From: Bacteroidales bacterium UBA3856
GTDB lineage: Bacteria > Bacteroidota > Bacteroidia > Bacteroidales > UBA932
Direction: 5' to 3'
Length of the DNA stretch: 18,569 nt
Assembly: GCA_002392525.1 (NCBI GenBank)
Contig: DGHE01000203.1
Span: 1-18,569, forward strand
This document shows, piece by piece, positions 14,027 to 18,569 of this stretch (position 1 is its first letter; every line of letters starts with the position of its first letter). The translations under genes and the position numbers were made by a program. The notes under the pieces were generated by a model, which searched no databases, was not told the DNA's origin, and saw only the letters and a program-made list of their open reading frames with translations.

Positions 14027-15784
14027 ATGAAACGAATGTTACTTTGCCTTGTCGCAGGACTAGCCGCCTGGTCGCTTCCGGCTCAGGAAGACGCCATCAT
14101 AAGGGCAGCCCTGTATCTCTCGGGTGCGGCGTCTGAGGAGGAAATTCCGGCCGATCTCCCGGACCGCCTCGAAGCCGAGCCTACGGTACGCATCAACAAT
14201 CCCCGCCTGCGCGCCGGTCTCCTCCTTACCGACTACCAGGTTGCGTCTATCCGTGACTATCGCGCTACGTACGGGGATATCCTTTCGCCGGAGGAACTCG
14301 CTCTCGTGGACGGATTCGGGGCCGGTGCCGTCTCTGCGCTCGCACCCTTTTTGTCGTTCAGTTCCGGCAGGCTTCCGGGACAGGCCGATACCGTCCGCAC
14401 CCGCGCCACCGCGCTCCTTCGCGGGGACCTCAGCCGCATGGGAGGCAAAATCAAAGCCAGCGGAGAGTCCTACGGAAGCGGACTGGACTGGCGTGTCGGC
14501 GGGGCCCTGCGCAAAGGCTGGAGCACGCCGCAGGCCGATGGTTCTTTCTATGCCGATGCATCCCTCGGGCCCTGGCGCCTGCTCGCGGGCCATTTCAACG
14601 CCCGCTGGGGAGAGGGCCTCGCCGCCTGGTCCGGCTTTTCCATGGAGAGCCTCTCCACGCTATCGGCCTTTATGAAGCGCCCCACAGGACTCTCCCCGGT
14701 GTGGTCCTACGCCCCGTCCGGCATACACCGCGGCCTGGCCCTGGAGTACTCAGGCATGCGTATGCGGGCATCGGCCTTCGCCGGCATGGGCCACGACTAC
14801 GGCATCCACAGCGATTTGCTGGGCCGTTCCTCCCAGCTGGGTTTCACCTTTTTATGGGCCGATGGCTCCCCCACTCTGGCCCTCGACTCCCGCCTCACCA
14901 TACGCGCCACCCTCCTCACGGCCGAGCTCGCCTACCGTTCCCGTTCCGTCGCCTTCAAGGCTGCTGCCACAGGCCGATGGAACGACTCCTGGAAATGGGC
15001 CACCCTCGCGCGCGTCATTCCCTCCCGCTTCAGCGGCAAGAAATATGGCGAGTACGGCGCCGCCCTTGGCCTCGCCTACGCCTCCCGAAGGGCCGGCAAC
15101 ACTGCTTCATCAACGGCAACGGCCCACCGCGGAACCGGCATAAACGGCGGGACGGGCCCGGCTGGCGGGACCCACACGGCATCACTGACGGTCGACGCCA
15201 CGCTCCTGCCCATTCCAGGCACCGATCCCCGCCGCATCCAGATCCGCATCTACTCTCAGTGGCAGTGGCAGATTACACCGTCCTGGCTCCTCGACACCCG
15301 CGTCACCGAGCGCCACCGCAACTACGAATCGCCCCGCACCAGCCTCCGCGCCGACCTCAAGTTCACCTCCGCACCCGCCTCGGCATCGGCATCGGTCAGC
15401 CCGGCCTATTGGCTCCTCACGGCACGGCTGGAGGCAGTCCGCTGCAGCATGTGGGGCTTCCTTACGTATGTGGAAGGCGGCCGCAAGAACGAGTCATCGG
15501 CCCTCTACCTGCGTGTAACCGGCTTTTCCATTCCTGTCTGGGATGCCCGCATCTACTGCTACGAGCGCGATGCACCCGGCACCTTCTCTGTCCCTGCCTA
15601 CAACGGCCGCGGTATCGCCTTCTCTGCCGTCGGCTCCCTGAAGCTCCGTCCATTCCGCAACCTAAGCAAGAGGCACCCACTGCGTTTCTTCAGCCTGAAG
15701 GGTAACCTCCGCGCCGCCTGCCAGCTCCGCACCGACCGACGTCCTTCCTACACCCTCGCCCTGCAACTCCAGACCGACTTGTAA
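14027..15784 (+). CDS. Exported helix-hairpin-helix and beta-barrel protein, function unknown
   Basis: A 585-residue protein. The signal peptide MKRMLLCLVAGLAAWSLPAQ (1-20) is followed by a helix-hairpin-helix module of the ComEA type (about 56-111), with IRDYRATYGDILSPEELALVDGFG matching the usual YR..(G/N)..LS..EL..I.G pattern. From about 125 to the end are beta strands with alternating aromatic residues, consistent with an outer-membrane barrel. Similar HhH-plus-barrel proteins occur in many Bacteroidota, as far as I recall without assigned function; an outer-membrane DNA-uptake role is only a guess from the HhH part. A Gly/Thr/Ala-rich stretch (about 354-386) looks like a surface loop or inserted linker, and SASASASV near 450 is a small tandem run. 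Alone between divergent hpt and the hairpin repeats. Confidence 0.7.
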   Translation: MKRMLLCLVAGLAAWSLPAQEDAIIRAALYLSGAASEEEIPADLPDRLEAEPTVRINNPRLRAGLLLTDYQVASIRDYRATYGDILSPEELALVDGFGAGAVSALAPFLSFSSGRLPGQADTVRTRATALLRGDLSRMGGKIKASGESYGSGLDWRVGGALRKGWSTPQADGSFYADASLGPWRLLAGHFNARWGEGLAAWSGFSMESLSTLSAFMKRPTGLSPVWSYAPSGIHRGLALEYSGMRMRASAFAGMGHDYGIHSDLLGRSSQLGFTFLWADGSPTLALDSRLTIRATLLTAELAYRSRSVAFKAAATGRWNDSWKWATLARVIPSRFSGKKYGEYGAALGLAYASRRAGNTASSTATAHRGTGINGGTGPAGGTHTASLTVDATLLPIPGTDPRRIQIRIYSQWQWQITPSWLLDTRVTERHRNYESPRTSLRADLKFTSAPASASASVSPAYWLLTARLEAVRCSMWGFLTYVEGGRKNESSALYLRVTGFSIPVWDARIYCYERDAPGTFSVPAYNGRGIAFSAVGSLKLRPFRNLSKRHPLRFFSLKGNLRAACQLRTDRRPSYTLALQLQTDL

Positions 15785-15790
15785 AGTCAT

Positions 15791-15841
15791 GCCGCGTTGA
15801 CGAGTAGAACGCACAGAAAGCCGTTTTCCTGTCAACGCGGC
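15791..15841. repeat. Hairpin repeat, copy 1
   Basis: Perfect 11-bp inverted arms GCCGCGTTGAC (15791-15801) and GTCAACGCGGC (15831-15841) around a 29-base loop containing GTAGAACGCACAGAA (15804-15818). It begins 6 bases after the preceding stop codon and is followed by GGGTTTT, so terminator use is possible although the loop is long. It matches copy 2 in arms, loop length and loop core. Confidence 0.85.
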
Positions 15842-15870
15842 CGGGTTTTGCGCCGTTTTCGCCAAAATGC

Positions 15871-15925
15871 TTGCCGCGTTGACACGTAGAACGCACAGAA
15901 TGGCGATTTGGCGTCAGCGCGGCAA
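15871..15925. repeat. Hairpin repeat, copy 2
   Basis: Thirteen-base arms TTGCCGCGTTGAC (15871-15883) and GTCAGCGCGGCAA (15913-15925) pair with a single mismatch that would be a G-U wobble in RNA. The loop is again 29 bases and carries GTAGAACGCACAGAA (15886-15900) at the same offset as copy 1. The period between copies is 82 bases. The remaining 12 loop bases differ between copies. Confidence 0.85.
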
Positions 15926-15950
15926 GGGCGAAACATTCCCAAAAAAACAC

Positions 15951-15958
15951 TATATTTG
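15951..15958 (+). promoter_or_regulatory. Bacteroidota -7 element for the MMPL exporter unit
   Basis: TATATTTG is an exact consensus match, identical to the parA -7 box, 24 bases before the ATG at 15983. No -33 TTTG is present; the area upstream is the second hairpin repeat and an A-run. Confidence 0.65.
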
Positions 15959-15982
15959 TAAAATTTATATTCCAAAACTGCT

Positions 15983-18460
15983 ATGCACAGGATATTCCTT
16001 CCCTTATACAACTTCTTCCAGGACCATAAGGCCATGATGTGGATTCTCCTCATCACCAGCACGGTGGTATTTGCCTGGTTTGGACTCAAGCTCCGCTATG
16101 AGGAGGACATCATGAAACTTCTGCCGGAGACAGAAGAGTCCACAGAACTGGCATTCGGCGAAATCGACCTCAAGGAGAAAGTCTTCATCCAGGTAACCTC
16201 GCGGGACACCCTCAATCCGGTGAATCACCTCATTCTGGGACAGGCTGTAGAGGAATTCTGTGACATGCTTCAAAAGCGGGATTCGTCCAGTCACCTCATC
16301 AGGGGCATCCTTGCCAGCATGGACATCGAAGCCGGCCTCTCTGCCATGGAATACGGCCTGGCCCACATTCCGTCCTTCATGGACACCACCTGGTACCCCC
16401 TCATCGAGAAAGCCCTGACCCCGGAAGCCATCCAGGCCCAGATGCTCGAAAACGCCCACTTCATCATGGAAGATGAAACCGGCGACGATACCCAGCTGGT
16501 AGCCATGGACCCGCTGGCCCTCAGAAAAATATTCCTGGAAACTCTTTCCCAGGATATGACTGGCAGTTACAACATTGTAGACGGCCATTTCTTTTGCCTG
16601 GACAAGAGTGTTGCCCTGGCTTTCCTTGCACCTTCGTTCATTTCCACCGACTCCGGCAAGGGCACCCGCCTTGTCAAAATGATCAACAAGGCCCGCAAGG
16701 ATTTCGAGATCCAGCACCCGGAGCTTCGCGTCCTCGTACACGGCAACCCGCAGGGCAGCGTGTCCAACGCCAGCACCATCAAGCGGGACCTGGTATGGAC
16801 CATCGGCCTGTCCCTTCTTCTCATCCTCATTATCATGGTGCTCAGTTTCCACAGCGCGGGATTCATTCTGCACCAGATCCTCCCCGTCATCTACGGCGCC
16901 CTGTTTTCCATGGCCTGCATGTACTGGATCAAAGGTTACATGTCCCTGATGGCCCTGGGCCTCGGCGCCATCATCCTGGGCGTAGCCATCAGCTACTGCC
17001 TGCACGTACTCATCCACTTCTACTATGTGGGAGACGTGAAAAAACTCCTGCGGGATGAGAGTACCCCCGTCGTCCTGGGCTGCATCACCACCGTGGGTGC
17101 CTTCATGGGCCTTCTCTTCACGGAGAGCGACCTCCTCAGCGACTTCGGCCTCTTTGCCACCTTCGCCCTCCTGGGCAACACCTTCTTCGCCCTGGTGTTC
17201 CTGCCCCACTTCCTCCATCCCAGGCAGATCAAATTCAAGCGTACCCACGGCTTCCCTCTGGTAGAGCGCTTCAATTCCCTGCCCTGGGACCGCAACTACT
17301 GGATTATCGGCTCGCTCATCGTCATCATCGTGGTGGGTATCGCCTTCAGCCCCCGCGTCAAGTTTGACAGCGACCTCATGAACCTGGACTACGACGACCC
17401 CGACCTCGTGGAAAGCCAGGAACTCTACAACCGCACCAACGCCGACGGCAAAACCCACATGTATTTTGCCGCCTGGGACGACGCCAGCCTGGATGCCGCC
17501 ATCGAGTACAACAAGGCCATCTTCCCCGCCCTGGATTCCCTGAAGGCACAGGGGCTCGTTTACACTTACAGCCCCGTCACCCGCCTTCTCCTGCAGTCCC
17601 GGGAAGACCAGGAGATTCGCATAGATGCCTGGAACAAATTCTGGAGCAAGGCCAGGGTAGCCCGCCTCAAACGGGACCTCGGGGCCGCAGCCGCAGAAAA
17701 CAACCTGCCCTACAACCTCTTCGACCCCTTCCTGGACATCATCTCGAGGCAATATGAGCCCGACAACCTGTTCGAGTCCGGCATCGTTCCCCCGGGCCTT
17801 CTCTCCAACTTCGTGGAGAAGCAGGAAAGCGGCCGCTACATGGTCTTCACTGACGTCTCCTATGCCCATGAGAACCAGACGGCCGTCTGGGATGCCCTCA
17901 CTACCCTGCCCCACGTCTTTGTCCTGGAGCCCTTCTACTACTGCAAAGACTTGGTCCAGGTAATCCACGACGACTTCAGCACCACCCTCTGGATCTCCAG
18001 CCTGTTTGTCTTCATTGTCCTTTTAATCAGCTTCCGCAACCTCTGGATTGCCCTCGTGGCCTTCTTCCCCATGTTCGTGAGTTGGTACGTAATGCAAGGC
18101 TACATGGCCCTCCTGGGTCTTGAATTCAACCTGATCAACATTGTCATTGCCACCTTCATTTACGGTATAGGCGTTGACTACAGTATCTTTGTGATGGAAG
18201 GCCTGCTGGCCGAAGCACGGAAAGGCGAAACCCGCATGCTGGACTATCACAAAGCCGCCATCTTCTACAGTGCCCTCATCCTGGGCATCGTTGTCTTCTC
18301 CCTCATCTTTGCCACGCATCCGGCCATCCATTCCATCGGCCTCATCACGCTCATCGGCATGGCTTCCACCATCCTCATCACGTACTCCCTGCAGCCCTGG
18401 ATCTTCCGAATGCTCACAAAGATTCCCTTCTTCAGAAAAACCTTCCGAATTCCCGAATGA
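15983..18460 (+). CDS. MMPL/RND-superfamily exporter
   Basis: An 825-residue inner-membrane protein with the two-fold RND layout: one helix near the N-terminus (about 17-36), a periplasmic domain (about 37-265), a five-helix cluster (about 268-410), a second single helix (about 438-456), a second periplasmic domain (about 457-665) and a final five-helix cluster (about 668-812). It resembles the predicted exporters (MMPL family) of Bacteroidota and Proteobacteria thought to move lipids or polyenes, and lacks the long docking loops of drug-efflux AcrB types. The second half has GIGVDYS (728-734, Asp732), the helix-4 acidic motif; the first half has GVAISYC (333-339) with Ser337 at that position. 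No membrane-fusion or outer-membrane partner is nearby. Its stop overlaps by 4 bases the start of a DAK2/FakA-like gene. Substrate unknown. Confidence 0.85.
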   Translation: MHRIFLPLYNFFQDHKAMMWILLITSTVVFAWFGLKLRYEEDIMKLLPETEESTELAFGEIDLKEKVFIQVTSRDTLNPVNHLILGQAVEEFCDMLQKRDSSSHLIRGILASMDIEAGLSAMEYGLAHIPSFMDTTWYPLIEKALTPEAIQAQMLENAHFIMEDETGDDTQLVAMDPLALRKIFLETLSQDMTGSYNIVDGHFFCLDKSVALAFLAPSFISTDSGKGTRLVKMINKARKDFEIQHPELRVLVHGNPQGSVSNASTIKRDLVWTIGLSLLLILIIMVLSFHSAGFILHQILPVIYGALFSMACMYWIKGYMSLMALGLGAIILGVAISYCLHVLIHFYYVGDVKKLLRDESTPVVLGCITTVGAFMGLLFTESDLLSDFGLFATFALLGNTFFALVFLPHFLHPRQIKFKRTHGFPLVERFNSLPWDRNYWIIGSLIVIIVVGIAFSPRVKFDSDLMNLDYDDPDLVESQELYNRTNADGKTHMYFAAWDDASLDAAIEYNKAIFPALDSLKAQGLVYTYSPVTRLLLQSREDQEIRIDAWNKFWSKARVARLKRDLGAAAAENNLPYNLFDPFLDIISRQYEPDNLFESGIVPPGLLSNFVEKQESGRYMVFTDVSYAHENQTAVWDALTTLPHVFVLEPFYYCKDLVQVIHDDFSTTLWISSLFVFIVLLISFRNLWIALVAFFPMFVSWYVMQGYMALLGLEFNLINIVIATFIYGIGVDYSIFVMEGLLAEARKGETRMLDYHKAAIFYSALILGIVVFSLIFATHPAIHSIGLITLIGMASTILITYSLQPWIFRMLTKIPFFRKTFRIPE

Positions 18461-18569
18461 ACTTAGACGCAACACTTTACCTGAACCTCATCCGCGGCGG
18501 CGCCGCCCGTCTCAGTGAAGACCGCGAGAGCATCAACGAGCTCAACGTCTTCCCCATCCCCGACGGCGA
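18457..18569 (+). CDS. DAK2/FakA-type kinase-like protein, N-terminal fragment (3' end outside window)
   Basis: The first 37 residues of a gene that runs off the window. The ATG overlaps the exporter stop as ATGA, indicating translational coupling. The fragment contains INELNVFPIPDG, matching the conserved LNVFPVPDGDTGTNM segment at the start of the DAK2 (DhaL) domain of FakA/YloV, whose aspartates bind Mg-nucleotide. FakA phosphorylates fatty acids held by FakB. Whether this is a FakA or another DAK2 protein cannot be decided from so little, but the motif and its position about 30 residues from the start fit well. Confidence 0.75.
   Translation, partial: MNLDATLYLNLIRGGAARLSEDRESINELNVFPIPDG

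Noticed and set aside
15791..15925. Integron attC site
   Set aside because: The arms contain GTTGAC on the left and GTCAAC on the right, the opposite order and a poor match to RYYYAAC/GTTRRRY, and there is no integrase or cassette array.
15791..15925. CRISPR array
   Set aside because: Only two copies, each a long hairpin with the shared core inside the loop; no regular short repeats with unique spacers and no cas genes.
16004..17968. Long minus-strand open frame opposite the MMPL exporter
   Set aside because: It is a GC-driven shadow frame rich in Val/Gly/Glu/His opposite a clear transporter.

Overview
The window looks like chromosome of a GC-rich member of the Bacteroidota, most likely order Bacteroidales. 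The evidence is a TonB-dependent receptor next to a calycin-like lipoprotein, a DUF5683 protein directly after parAB, several gene starts preceded by the Bacteroidota -7 element TAnnTTTG, and starts without obvious Shine-Dalgarno sequences. Genus cannot be fixed from the sequence. The gene content is mostly housekeeping. I see no phage, insertion sequence, CRISPR array, tRNA or rRNA.

Layout: (1) 1-1926, the 3' part of a TonB-dependent receptor and a small calycin-like lipoprotein 3 bases after it. (2) 2027-3447, a BASS-family symporter translationally coupled to the manganese exporter mntP. (3) 3437-6958, a peptidoglycan-recycling locus: anmK on the minus strand, divergent from the lipoproteins nagZ and namZ on the plus strand. 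Together these could cut GlcNAc and MurNAc from muropeptides outside the cytoplasm and phosphorylate anhydro-MurNAc inside. (4) 6961-8661, a strongly degenerate PriA that has lost the Walker A lysine, the DEEH order, the arginine-finger motif and the whole zinc-binding insertion. (5) 8789-12797, the chromosome-partition operon parA-parB, then a DUF5683 membrane protein with an internal duplication, then an MltD-like lytic transglycosylase. (6) 12794-13913, hpt and adk on the minus strand. (7) 14027-15784, an exported helix-hairpin-helix/beta-barrel protein. (8) 15785-15982, an intergenic region with two copies of a long hairpin repeat and a promoter. (9) 15983-18569, an MMPL/RND-type exporter overlapping by 4 bases the start of a DAK2/FakA-type protein that runs off the window.

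The DNA is compact. All three convergent gene pairs (mntP/anmK, namZ/priA, mltD/adk) overlap or nearly touch, so any terminator must lie inside the opposing gene. One such hairpin with a T-rich tail is visible for hpt-adk inside mltD. The most noteworthy items are the helicase-dead PriA, the tandem hairpin repeats at 15791-15925, and the two-fold DUF5683 protein in the par operon. I did not find a clearly new multi-gene system.
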